Below, piece by piece: positions 60,401 to 63,115 of a stretch of DNA of 64,000 nt (within the stretch, counting starts at the first letter, position 1; each line of letters opens with the position of its first letter). A program made the position numbers and the translations under genes. This DNA comes from Rhinopomastus cyanomelas (lineage: Eukaryota; Chordata; Aves; Bucerotiformes; Rhinopomastidae): assembly GCA_013400115.1 (NCBI GenBank), contig VXBP01004389.1:186001-250000 (forward strand). Reading direction: 5' to 3'. The notes beneath the pieces are model-generated. The model was not told where the DNA came from, searched no databases, and saw nothing but the letters and a program-made list of their open reading frames with translations.

Positions 60401-61631
60401 GAATGGTTCAAGCTGGTGCAAGAGAAGAATGCCTTGGTTCGCTATGAGTCTGAGCTGATGATATTGTGAGTGAACGTGCAAAGCGTCAAAAGCAGGGACT
60501 GTGTTACGCAGGGTCTTGGAAGATCCACCGGTGCTCTTTCCCATAGTGCTGGGAGGTCAGCAGGCTCTCGGGCTGATTCTTGGCCAAGACATAAATCCAT
60601 TTCAGAAGAGTGGCAGTAGAAGGAATAACAGCAACAGGAACTCAAAACTCCAACTACTTGTGCACGTGCAGAAGCACAGGTGCATGTTTAGAACGCCAGT
60701 CCCTTTCCAAAGCCATCCGGTTCGGTCATCTTGCCGTGTCGTCCTCTGCCTACAGCACGACCTCGGTGCCTCTCGTGTGATGATGATGAGGCACTTTTCC
60801 TTTCAGTGAAACGGAGACCTTTCTCAGTTGTCAGGGTGCAAATGCACTGAAATGTGTTTCAGCTGGCCCAGGCAGTGTGGAAGCTGATTGTCTTAGTGCC
60901 CGAGGCATTGTCTAGGCTGGAATCTGAGAAGTTGACACTGTCTTTAGAGCGGGCAAGTGTCAGGAGACACCCAAAGTACAACTTTGCAGTAATTGCAGCT
61001 TTGTTTGTTCCTTCACACTGTTTTAGATTTAATCCCATTCATAATCTGCTCAACTTTCTGTACTGCAATTCCTAGCTGAACGTGAAGACCCCAAGGTTTA
61101 CGTACACTTAATGTAAGTCTTTAAAACACAGTTAACGTGTCTTGGGTGTTCTCAGAGTTATTCCAGAACAGACTGAAAAAATACACAGCGGGTATCTAGA
61201 GAGGGAGCAGAAATTCTGAGTGCACCTGAAGCAATGTCTGGAGTATTTCCATTTGCCCAGAACTTGGATTGCTGGTGTTTCTTTTTCAGCGCTCGTGAGC
61301 TAGAGCTGGAAGACAGACAGAGTCGATTACAGCAGGAGCTCCGGGAGAGGATGGCAGTGGAAGGTGAGAGCAAAAGTGGATATTGTGTATTGTGCACGGG
61401 TATTTCTAGCCTCACCTCCGCTGACCATTGTTTGATATCTCTGTAGATCATCTGAAGACAGAGGAGGAGCTCTCAGAGGAGAAGAGGATCCTGAATGAGA
61501 TGCTAGAAGTAGTAGAGCAGAGGGATTCTCTCGTGGCGCTCCTCGAGGAGCAACGGCTTCGAGAAAAAGAAGAAGATAAGGACCTGGAGGCAGTCATGCT
61601 TTCCAAAGGTTTCAGCTTGAACTGGTCCTGA
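346..61631 (+). CDS. MICAL3: MICAL3, C-terminal two thirds (18 core exons, 5' end outside window)
   Basis: MICAL3 is a cytosolic multidomain protein. Family knowledge: an N-terminal flavin monooxygenase oxidises actin methionines, and the C-terminal bMERB coiled coil binds Rab8-family GTPases and links to ELKS in exocytic vesicle docking and cytokinesis. Seen here: the core coding segments are 346-408, 1103-1276, 13056-13242, 15801-15889, 17019-17106, 26965-27160, 28064-28308, 32114-32251, 36776-36880, 37506-37634, 38060-38151, 39109-40978, 41844-41935, 46720-46827, 47910-48003, 60366-60465, 61290-61363 and 61447-61631. All have AG/GT borders and compatible phases, and together give 1342 residues plus stop. 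In this numbering the LIM domain is about residues 96-149, the acidic tract lies near 240-320 and the bMERB domain runs from about 1157 to the end. The FMO and CH domains lie upstream. MICAL3 is preferred over MICAL2 because of the very large linker exon and the C-terminus ending SKGFSLNWS. Confidence 0.96.
409..1102 (+). other. MICAL3 intron
   Basis: A 694-nt phase-0 intron bounded by gtaagt and ttgtcag. No repeat or extra exon was recognised. Confidence 0.85.
1103..1276 (+). CDS. MICAL3: MICAL3 exon: linker between CH and LIM domains
   Basis: A 174-nt exon (58 codons, phase 0 at both ends). It encodes a charged linker with EERPTLVSALTERR and NQNKVKSMATQLLAKFEENAP, a stretch I recognise from MICAL3 between the CH and LIM domains. 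The MATQLLAKFEE part is predicted helical by eye. The acceptor is tgattgtcag and the donor gtagga. In the shortest isoform it joins directly to the LIM exon at 13056; otherwise one or more of six cassettes is inserted after it. Confidence 0.93.
2222..2314 (+). CDS. MICAL3: Candidate cassette exon 1 of MICAL3 (31 codons)
   Basis: A 93-nt open segment, phase 0 at both ends, reading QPVLPYQERIHSQPSSRREQ and continuing to PIPQWKQ. The acceptor is a strong pyrimidine tract ending in ctgcatgcag and the donor is gtaaag. It lies in the phase-0 intron between the linker and LIM exons, so inclusion keeps the frame. The product is proline-, glutamine- and arginine-rich with no recognised domain. An alternative exon is the best reading; no transcript evidence is available here. 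Confidence 0.68.
3331..3398 (-). mobile_element. CR1 LINE 3'-end fragment
   Basis: Contains agaacattagggattggaa and atcatctagtccc, the reverse complement of the standard CR1 3' end (TCCAATCCCTAATGTTCTGTG). It is a short antisense remnant in an intron. Confidence 0.85.
4027..4042. repeat. Short (GT)n run
   Basis: About eight GT units in intron sequence following cgaggc; no other function is apparent. Confidence 0.75.
5245..5337 (+). CDS. MICAL3: Candidate cassette exon 2 of MICAL3 (31 codons)
   Basis: A 93-nt segment, phase 0 at both ends, from MRNKERSRTCPKKV to SASFPGQQ. It follows a pyrimidine-rich tract (5210-5235) and aaaaaaag, and precedes the donor cag/gtgact, which is weaker than consensus. 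It encodes a basic start followed by a Ser/Pro-rich part, typical of disordered regulatory linker. Its slot and phase match the other cassettes. Confidence 0.58.
6689..7060 (-). other. Antisense intronic open frame with PCNA-box-like motif
   Basis: An open frame of 123 codons on the minus strand. It is hydrophilic and Lys/Ser/Glu-rich, with a basic KGSTPKKKRMSPK segment directly followed by QMSLTEWF, which fits the PIP-box pattern Qxx(L/I/M)xx(aromatic)(aromatic). The first ATG is the second codon; an in-frame TAA lies just upstream. No poly(A) tail trace or splice sites were found. It could be a retrocopy fragment, an exon of an antisense gene, or chance. The family is not recognised. Confidence 0.3.
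7325..7381 (+). CDS. MICAL3: Candidate cassette exon 3 of MICAL3 (19 codons)
   Basis: A 57-nt segment, phase 0 at both ends, reading RNREPGADYRGEQSPRQER. The acceptor tract ends in tttgttgcctgcag and the donor is agg/gtaaag. It is highly charged and hydrophilic, unlike a random intronic frame, and fits the phase of the surrounding intron. I do not recall it from a described MICAL3 isoform, so this rests on splice sites, phase and composition. Confidence 0.45.
8730..8850 (-). mobile_element. CR1 LINE 3'-end fragment
   Basis: Begins aatcatagaatcattaggga, then ttggaagggacc and atcatctagtccatccccct, the reverse complement of the CR1 3' end. A second ggttggaagggaccc follows at about 8831-8846, so two pieces may abut. 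Confidence 0.85.
9214..9318 (+). CDS. MICAL3: Candidate cassette exon 4 of MICAL3 (35 codons)
   Basis: A 105-nt segment, phase 0 at both ends. It begins RSSHLFSDDQVPENVEQRAC and ends SRPAVRQQ, with a likely helix around NVEQRACQLAALLE. The acceptor is a good pyrimidine tract ending catctcgcag; the donor is cag/gtgatg. It lies in the same phase-0 intron as the other cassettes. Confidence 0.62.
10392..10499 (+). CDS. MICAL3: Cassette exon 5 of MICAL3 (36 codons)
   Basis: A 108-nt exon, phase 0 at both ends, starting PETEPSRRFFVDQWELSLSL and ending SSDSLRQ. I recognise the RFFVDQWELSLSLRS stretch from longer MICAL-family isoforms. It carries a serine-rich end suited to phosphorylation (inference). 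The acceptor is ggtttttattttatag and the donor gtagca. Confidence 0.82.
12352..12459 (+). CDS. MICAL3: Cassette exon 6 of MICAL3, immediately before LIM (36 codons)
   Basis: A 108-nt exon, phase 0 at both ends. It encodes KYIKMYTGGVSSLAEQIANQ and ends KTLLDKKEL, a segment I recognise from MICAL2/MICAL3 directly upstream of GSLKKEFPQNLGG at the start of the LIM exon. The acceptor ends ccatctggtag and the donor is gtaaga. The AEQIANQLQRKEQ part should form a short helix. Likely included in longer isoforms. Confidence 0.87.
13056..13242 (+). CDS. MICAL3: MICAL3 exon: LIM domain, first zinc finger and most of the second
   Basis: A 187-nt exon starting GSLKKEFPQNLGG and ending in the first base of a glycine codon (phase 1). 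Zinc ligands visible: CYFC, then 17 residues, then HRSC for finger one; CEYC opens finger two. The spacing C-x2-C-x17-H-x2-C-x2-C-x2-C is canonical for LIM. LIM domains mediate protein contacts. In MICAL proteins this one is part of the autoinhibitory arrangement with the FMO domain and the C-terminus (family knowledge). Confidence 0.97.
13243..15800 (+). other. MICAL3 intron splitting the LIM domain
   Basis: A 2.6-kb phase-1 intron between the two LIM exons, gtaaga to catctgcag. AT-rich, with no repeats or credible exons seen. Confidence 0.85.
15801..15889 (+). CDS. MICAL3: MICAL3 exon: end of LIM domain
   Basis: An 89-nt exon, phase 1 to phase 0. It completes the LIM domain with FYCKPHYCYRLSGYAQRKRP, giving the last zinc ligands CxxH 19 residues after CEYC. 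The acceptor is tttcatctgcag and the donor gtaact. It continues into VGPLSGK. Confidence 0.96.
15890..17018 (+). other. MICAL3 intron
   Basis: A 1.1-kb phase-0 intron. An open frame at 15997-16245 is not flanked by a usable donor. Otherwise ordinary. Confidence 0.85.
17019..17106 (+). CDS. MICAL3: MICAL3 exon: post-LIM linker
   Basis: An 88-nt exon, phase 0 to phase 1, encoding DTKGPLRDTM and ending TISASTERAP. This is the Ser/Thr-rich linker after the LIM domain. The acceptor is cacgttcttccag and the donor gtagct. The frame stays open past the donor for 81 codons to a TGA at 17349 (separate feature). Confidence 0.94.
17107..17351 (+). CDS. Possible read-through 3' end of the post-LIM exon (hydrophobic tail)
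   Basis: If the donor at 17107 is not used, the MICAL3 frame continues 81 residues from GSSASFFSRVVQCSLGLFNR to GQPADQ and a TGA. The tail has a basic, amphipathic start and an uncharged stretch CFFMCQLMAFGVPFLYVQ long enough to cross or insert into a membrane. A poly(A) signal AATAAA lies at 18189-18194. This would make a short MICAL3 with FMO, CH and LIM but without the Rab-binding bMERB domain. It is an inference from open frame and composition; no transcript evidence is available. Confidence 0.4.
18189..18194 (+). terminator. Intronic poly(A) signal AATAAA
   Basis: An exact AATAAA 838 nt after the read-through stop at 17349-17351. It could end a short transcript carrying the hydrophobic tail. 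Single hexamers occur by chance, so support is weak. Confidence 0.25.
21050..21175. repeat. Minisatellite, three 42-bp units
   Basis: Units 21050-21091, 21092-21133 and 21134-21175 each begin gggagttcagagaagaaaga and end accctt or gccctt. They differ at only a few positions. The period is a multiple of three, so it keeps several reading frames open; the open frames here are a by-product. Confidence 0.95.
22414..22620 (+). mobile_element. CR1 LINE 3'-end fragment
   Basis: Sense-oriented CR1: gagcactggaacaggctgcc, gttgtggagtctccttc, gatgtttaagacccacctgg and the terminal cccttccaacccctaatgat. The encoded remnant is the C-terminal end of the CR1 reverse-transcriptase ORF plus the short 3' UTR. 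It is truncated at the 5' end, as is usual for CR1. Confidence 0.92.
26965..27160 (+). CDS. MICAL3: MICAL3 exon: conserved helical linker
   Basis: A 196-nt exon, phase 1 to phase 2. It encodes GSNVNGLEEPSLAKRLRGTP, then ERIELENYRLSLQREEELEE and AEHNLSSVLDKGTEEDV. This block after the LIM domain is strongly conserved in MICAL3 and is mostly charged helix. The acceptor is tattctttag and the donor gttagc, weaker than consensus but required by the phase of the next exon (AG/T AGT). Confidence 0.95.
27161..28063 (+). other. MICAL3 intron
   Basis: A 0.9-kb phase-2 intron, gttagc to cccttgcag. Two gtacaata copies (about 27352 and 27372) form a short local repeat. Nothing else was recognised. Confidence 0.85.
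28064..28308 (+). CDS. MICAL3: MICAL3 exon: acidic tract
   Basis: A 245-nt exon, phase 2 to phase 1. It encodes SSSESEMEEEDEEEDDELLL, then DLGGVPWKEAVRIHALLKGK and a run of Asp/Glu encoded by GAT/GAA/GAG triplets (28228-28308). The central VPWKEAVRIHALLKGKSEEE is conserved and the flanking acidic runs vary between species. The DNA is effectively an imperfect GAN triplet repeat and so is prone to length change. The acceptor is aacccttgcag and the donor gtgaga. Confidence 0.95.
28228..28308 (+). repeat. GAN triplet repeat within coding exon
   Basis: Tandem GAT/GAA/GAG codons make a Asp/Glu run in the acidic MICAL3 exon. This is a likely site of length variation between individuals or species. 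Confidence 0.8.
28309..32113 (+). other. MICAL3 intron hosting the 29312 cassette
   Basis: A 3.8-kb phase-1 interval. A locally CpG-rich stretch (29100-29300) precedes the cassette. One copy of the 25-bp dispersed repeat is at 29579-29603. The stretch 29850-32000 shows nothing recognisable. Confidence 0.8.
29312..29401 (+). CDS. MICAL3: Cassette exon of MICAL3 in the acidic linker (30 codons)
   Basis: A 90-nt exon, phase 1 at both ends, matching the flanking intron. It encodes EGEYCPWDKELQQGHWLQWL and continues SAEEDTGTLK. The composition is unusual for an intron: four aromatic or cysteine positions in the first ten residues and three Trp. The acceptor is ccctgctgtag and the donor gtaccc. 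The human canonical form as I recall it goes straight from the acidic run to AGNQRLQQ, so this exon is probably alternative. Confidence 0.7.
32114..32251 (+). CDS. MICAL3: MICAL3 exon: LQQIVNPVDPLEI linker
   Basis: A 138-nt exon, phase 1 to phase 1. It encodes AGNLRLQQIVNPVDPLEILA, then DVHWTHIREKEEEEKK and a serine-rich end. It aligns with the MICAL3 segment LQQIxxxxDPLEIxADVHWTHIRE. The acceptor is cctcctgctag and the donor gtaatc. Confidence 0.95.
32252..36775 (+). other. MICAL3 intron
   Basis: A 4.5-kb phase-1 intron with the second copy of the 25-bp repeat (34218-34242), the weak exon candidate at 34291 and an antisense 159-codon frame (35423-35902). The rest is ordinary. Confidence 0.8.
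34291..34347 (+). CDS. Weak candidate cassette exon of MICAL3 (19 codons)
   Basis: A 57-nt segment, phase 1 at both ends as required by its intron, reading VLCSNCKLQLSDEDPKKEEG across the junctions. The acceptor is aatgcaatttcag; the donor agg/gtgaag is poor. A second acceptor at 34251 (tcctgcag) in the same phase would lengthen it to 96 nt. The acidic, lysine-rich end resembles the MICAL3 linker, but the support is only phase and composition. Confidence 0.25.
36776..36880 (+). CDS. MICAL3: MICAL3 exon: acidic linker ending DTGAELDD
   Basis: A 105-nt exon, phase 1 to phase 1, from APFEDNDVEDELGTEPADTE to EEGDTGAELDD. The GDTGAELDD end is the landmark shared with human MICAL3. The acceptor is atacattctag and the donor gtagag. 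Confidence 0.94.
37506..37634 (+). CDS. MICAL3: MICAL3 exon: DDIPSDAEAEFRL linker
   Basis: A 129-nt exon, phase 1 to phase 1, encoding DDIPSDAEAEFRLHQGGVEE, then PELKLSEDEDDERAK and a short cysteine-containing end. It corresponds to the PSDADRELR / ELRVSEDEE segment of MICAL3. The acceptor is ccatgatcag and the donor gtaaca. Confidence 0.93.
38060..38151 (+). CDS. MICAL3: MICAL3 exon: Ser/Pro-rich linker
   Basis: A 92-nt exon, phase 1 to phase 0, encoding DPCKPAIPTQSSNGSALPLS and ending SPKAKQTE. It is poorly conserved and disordered. It is placed by its strong acceptor (tgcttctcctag) and donor (gtaaga) and because it restores phase 0 for the large exon. Confidence 0.88.
39109..40978 (+). 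CDS. MICAL3: MICAL3 giant linker exon (623 codons)
   Basis: A 1870-nt uninterrupted coding exon, phase 0 to phase 1, specific to the long MICAL3 isoform. It is mostly disordered and rich in Ser, Pro and Lys. Recognisable blocks are a Pro/Ser/Ala region (39238-39480), LVEEFWMKSAEIRRSLGLTP (about 39556-39618), SSSGLGLQESSSNM, a TPPSSPPPPPP proline run (about 39947-39985), a DDVRKSFAESVDEIPFADDV acidic motif, a helical EAKELAEERMRAREKSVRSQ block, and two basic patches (KKRSSLFSPRKNKKDKK and KSVFSGYKKDKKKK). The proline run could bind SH3 or EVH1 domains (inference). The C-terminal third binds ELKS in mammalian MICAL3 (family knowledge; exact limits not seen here). Confidence 0.97.
40979..41843 (+). 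other. MICAL3 intron after the giant exon
   Basis: A 0.9-kb phase-1 intron. Read-through of its donor adds only a 15-residue hydrophobic tail (GIVSVWALLCFFYS plus stop). A decayed CR1 tip lies at 41636. Confidence 0.85.
41636..41675 (+). mobile_element. Decayed CR1 3' tip
   Basis: gatcatccagtccctaatgg followed by ttctgtgatg resembles the last bases of CR1 in sense orientation. It is very short and could be chance similarity. Confidence 0.45.
41844..41935 (+). CDS. MICAL3: MICAL3 exon: LSFSEDSDLSSDD linker before bMERB
   Basis: A 92-nt exon, phase 1 to phase 0, encoding LQLRQHLSFSEDSDLSSDDI and ending SSQKSKQ. The SFSEDSDLSSDD block matches human MICAL3 closely and holds several acidic casein-kinase-2-type serines (inference). 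The acceptor is cctggcttcacag and the donor gtaggc. Confidence 0.95.
43563..43610 (+). CDS. Candidate microexon upstream of bMERB (16 codons)
   Basis: A 48-nt segment, phase 0 at both ends, reading AFHEKFCILQEMQKNE. It follows a very long pyrimidine tract (about 43498-43548) and ends at donor gag/gtaccc. A TGCATG (RBFOX site) sits at 43549-43554, nine bases before the exon. An RBFOX site just upstream usually favours skipping (established knowledge). It is compatible with the phase-0 intron between 41935 and 46720. I do not recognise the peptide from a known isoform. Confidence 0.48.
45349..45399 (+). CDS. MICAL3: Candidate neural/muscle-type microexon upstream of bMERB (17 codons)
   Basis: A 51-nt segment, phase 0 at both ends, reading SIYVPHALAFKRSYSSK. 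The acceptor is a pyrimidine tract ending ccctttaaag and the donor gtagtg. Inclusion would add a hydrophobic, serine-ended insert just before RAYTEEELNAKL, the start of the bMERB domain. Downstream intron sequence has three TGCATG motifs and is CpG-rich against a CpG-poor background, as expected for a conserved, regulated exon. Confidence 0.66.
45438..45613 (+). promoter_or_regulatory. Cluster of three TGCATG motifs (RBFOX-type splicing enhancers)
   Basis: Exact TGCATG hexamers lie at 45438-45443, 45512-45517 and 45608-45613, which is 39-214 nt downstream of the donor at 45400. RBFOX proteins binding UGCAUG downstream of an exon promote its inclusion in neurons and muscle (established knowledge). 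The cluster supports 45349-45399 being a regulated exon. Confidence 0.55.
46720..46827 (+). CDS. MICAL3: MICAL3 exon: start of bMERB domain (helix 1)
   Basis: A 108-nt exon, phase 0 to phase 0, encoding RAYTEEELNAKLTRRVQKAA and continuing RRQAKQEELKRLHRAQ. This is the first helix of the bivalent Mical/EHBP Rab-binding domain. The acceptor is ttttccttccttcag and the donor gtagtt. Confidence 0.97.
46866..46885. repeat. (GT)n microsatellite
   Basis: About ten GT units lie 38 nt downstream of the donor at 46828, inside the intron after the first bMERB exon. Confidence 0.9.
47011..47387 (+). mobile_element. CR1 LINE 3'-end fragment (largest in window)
   Basis: About 375 bp of sense CR1 with an open frame through the ORF2 C-terminus (NNVKGGCQEDGAGL, DRTRGSG, TEHWNGLPRGVVESPSLEMF), ending tcttccaatccctaatgttc. 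It is 5' truncated. The frame being still open (47024-47371) suggests relative youth. It lies in the intron between the first two bMERB exons. Confidence 0.93.
47910..48003 (+). CDS. MICAL3: MICAL3 exon: bMERB domain, end of helix 1
   Basis: A 94-nt exon, phase 0 to phase 1, encoding IIQRQLEQVEEKQRQLEERG and VAVEKALRGEA. It has the heptad-like charge pattern of a coiled coil. The acceptor is tcctctgaacag and the donor gtatcc. The next intron falls in the loop before helix 2, where optional exons at 50820, 58026 and 59055 could insert. Confidence 0.96.
50600..50644. repeat. (TG)n-(CA)n palindromic microsatellite
   Basis: A run of about eleven TG units (50607-50628) is followed by tatacacacacacac. 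The two arms can pair as a hairpin. UG repeats in RNA bind TDP-43 and CELF proteins (established knowledge), and the run lies about 190 nt upstream of the microexon at 50820. Confidence 0.9.
50820..50870 (+). CDS. MICAL3: Candidate microexon within the bMERB helix 1-2 loop (17 codons)
   Basis: A 51-nt segment, phase 1 at both ends, reading DYWGESYYSDLIDLHLG before the glycine shared with the next exon. The acceptor is ccttgttgtag and the donor gtatgt. Three tyrosines and acidic residues suggest a phosphorylatable insert. It would sit between LRGEA and GMGKKDDPKL. ACTAAC (a QKI site) follows at 50898-50903, and an upstream TGCATG (50692-50697) and a TG repeat are possible splicing regulators. 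The phase match and protein-like composition support it well. Confidence 0.7.
51937..52050 (-). mobile_element. CR1-type fragment with the undetermined base
   Basis: cacagtattatcaaggttgg, then aagagacctcatagatcatc and aagtccaacctgtcaccac, the antisense form of an avian CR1 subfamily end. An n at 52029 lies inside the repeat and is probably an assembly or polymorphism artefact. Confidence 0.75.
52584..52824. mobile_element. TTAA-flanked inverted-repeat MITE (Kolobok/T2-like)
   Basis: The left end is TTAAAGGGACACTG (52584-52597). The right end is CAGTATCCCTTTAA (52811-52824), the reverse complement of TTAAAGGGATACTG. The termini match at 13 of 14 positions across a 241-bp element. TTAA target sites with TTAAAGG ends are typical of Kolobok/T2 elements (established knowledge). 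No transposase is encoded, so this is a non-autonomous copy. Confidence 0.6.
58026..58091 (+). CDS. Candidate cassette exon in the bMERB loop (22 codons)
   Basis: A 66-nt segment, phase 1 at both ends, reading VEPNAGTPRRRPLSFCPCCA then HE and a split glycine. It follows one of the longest pyrimidine tracts in the window (57840-58018) and ends at donor gaag/gtaacg. The peptide is basic with a cysteine cluster CPCC. I do not recognise it. The frame and phase fit the loop insertion slot. Confidence 0.42.
59055..59174 (+). CDS. Candidate cassette exon in the bMERB loop (40 codons)
   Basis: A 120-nt segment, phase 1 at both ends, reading GGTTRSSIPRYHFSEADVVS, then LSHSSVGAVDSP and a Phe-rich end FSFSTVR. 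It is Ser-rich and hydrophilic and open in the required frame only. The acceptor (agacactcttcag) has a modest pyrimidine tract; the donor is agag/gtgcgt. Not recognised from known isoforms. Confidence 0.42.
60366..60465 (+). CDS. MICAL3: MICAL3 exon: bMERB domain, helix 2 (first part)
   Basis: A 100-nt exon, phase 1 to phase 2, encoding GMGKKDDPKLMQEWFKLVQE and KNALVRYESELMI. The LMQEWFKLVQEKN stretch is a bMERB hallmark on the central helix that contributes to Rab contacts (family knowledge). The acceptor is tttcttttttggcag and the donor gtgagt. Confidence 0.97.
60466..61289 (+). other. MICAL3 intron
   Basis: A 0.8-kb phase-2 intron, gtgagt to tttttcag. No repeat or extra exon was recognised. 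Confidence 0.85.
61290..61363 (+). CDS. MICAL3: MICAL3 exon: bMERB domain, helix 2 (second part)
   Basis: A 74-nt exon, phase 2 to phase 1, encoding ARELELEDRQSRLQQELRER and MAVE. It continues the central helix. The acceptor is ggtgtttctttttcag and the donor gtgaga. Confidence 0.97.
61447..61631 (+). CDS. MICAL3: MICAL3 last coding exon: bMERB helix 3, C-terminus and stop
   Basis: The coding part is 185 nt including TGA. It encodes DHLKTEEELSEEKRILNEML, EVVEQRDSLVALLEEQRLRE and the end KDLEAVMLSKGFSLNWS. This is the third bMERB helix plus the short MICAL3 C-terminus. The intron before it is only 83 nt (61364-61446). The acceptor is gatatctctgtag. Confidence 0.97.
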
Positions 61632-61891
61632 GCTGAACATGTTTACCTCCGTTGGTCTGTGGTGTCCACTTGGTCTACACTGAGTTCACCAGAATTACGT
61701 GGATAGGAAGATGCTGAAGGGGGAAACCTCTAAAGGGTCTGACAACATGCAGGAGTTTGGTTTGGAGCACTCAGAAGCCTCTTGATGTTGGCTCCAGAAG
61801 CTGAAGTTTTACACGTCTGCAAGCCAAGTTGAAGATAATGAGTCTCCGTGAGGTCCTTACACAATGGAATTTATTTTTGTGTGTGTGGTAG

Positions 61892-61911
61892 GAGAGAGAG
61901 AGAGAGAGAGG
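61892..61911. repeat. (GA)n microsatellite in the 3' UTR
   Basis: A pure run of about ten GA units in the transcribed 3' UTR. Confidence 0.9.
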
Positions 61912-62012
61912 GATAATCCATGTGTGGGGAAGGAGGTTGAGGGAAGAAGTACCCTTAACTGACCCGGATTTAGGGTATTCCATTCCTTTCCCATTTTTAC
62001 TACACCAGTTCT

Positions 62013-62018
62013 AATAAA
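62013..62018 (+). terminator. Proximal poly(A) signal AATAAA
   Basis: An exact AATAAA about 380 nt after the stop codon. Use would give a short 3' UTR. No strong GT-rich element is obvious just downstream, so the distal site is likelier to dominate. Confidence 0.4.
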
Positions 62019-63087
62019 AGGGAGGGAATTGACAACCCTCTCTGGAAATGACAGCAGCCTGTAGCAGCCTGCATGGAGGAGTCATCTGTCTGAGAGTGCT
62101 CCAGGAGTCCAGGGCAACACCTTCTTTGCTTTAGTCTTCCTCCCCATGAAAGAAACCTACAGCTGATTGTTATGTGTGGATACGAAGAAACACGAGACAG
62201 AAGACACTACGAGTACGTGTGGTGGAACTCGCTGCCTCCTGGATTTGAGAGAGAACTGGGCATCAGGGGCTCCCTGTCAGAGCCTCCTAAATCATCCTGT
62301 GGTGGAACAAAAGGGAGAAGAGGAGAGAGGGAAGACGCCCTTCTGCTTTGCTACACACTGGAGAGACAGCTACTGCTGGCCTTAGTCTTCGTAGTCACTG
62401 CTCAGAAGGTGGAGGGCTTCTTTGTTTTGTTTTTGTTGTGACTGTTTTGACACTGGAAAATAGGGACTGTGGGACAGTGATAAGTGTGTGCTGGGGCGGG
62501 GGTGTTCCCAGGCAGCATTCTCTGGCTGTTGGGCCCCTGAAAGGGAGAAGCCTCGTAAGTGACTGAACCACCATTAAGACTTTTTCAGTGTTTTTATTTT
62601 TCTCCTCTGGTTGTTTTTTTTGTTTGCACATTGGAAACAAAGCTTAAGACCTGCCTGGGCCCTCAGTCACTTTGAACCTTTTATGTCAATTAACTTATTT
62701 TTTTAATACTTGAAAAAAGATTCATTTTTGTATCTTTTAGGGAAAAAAAATGGACAAATGATGGGTGTGTGTGCCTGCTGCATCCTACAACTTCCACTTC
62801 TAAATTACTGGATGTTGTTACCTGTGGCTATTTATTAGTGTTTATATTAATAATTGGATTGTTACACATATTTGATTGTCGATGGAGAGTTTTAACTCTG
62901 TTGGAGAAAGACACTACTGCAGATTAGTCTCTGCTTCACAGCAGGGGCAGCCTTTATGTACCCATGGACGTGTCCTGCCCTAGGACTTCTCCTTTGTGAC
63001 AAAGTCCCGCACACTCACAGAGCTGTAAGTATCTATTTGCGTTCCTGTCATACTGCTCTTCTGCATCCTAGGTTCCCCTGTTGGACT

Positions 63088-63093
63088 AATAAA
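63088..63093 (+). terminator. Distal poly(A) signal AATAAA
   Basis: An exact AATAAA in an AT-rich context (ctaataaatctataattt) about 1.46 kb after the stop. It is followed by a more GC-rich flank, so cleavage near 63105-63120 is likely. Confidence 0.6.
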
Positions 63094-63115
63094 TCTATAA
63101 TTTATTTAAATTACA

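Larger units (their letters stand above)
61632..63115 (+). other. MICAL3: MICAL3 3' untranslated region
   Basis: Non-coding sequence after the TGA. It holds a (GA)n run at 61892-61911, AT-rich stretches (62690-62760 and 62825-62870) and two AATAAA signals. The end at about 63115 is inferred from the distal signal. Open frames here are short and unconvincing. Confidence 0.7.
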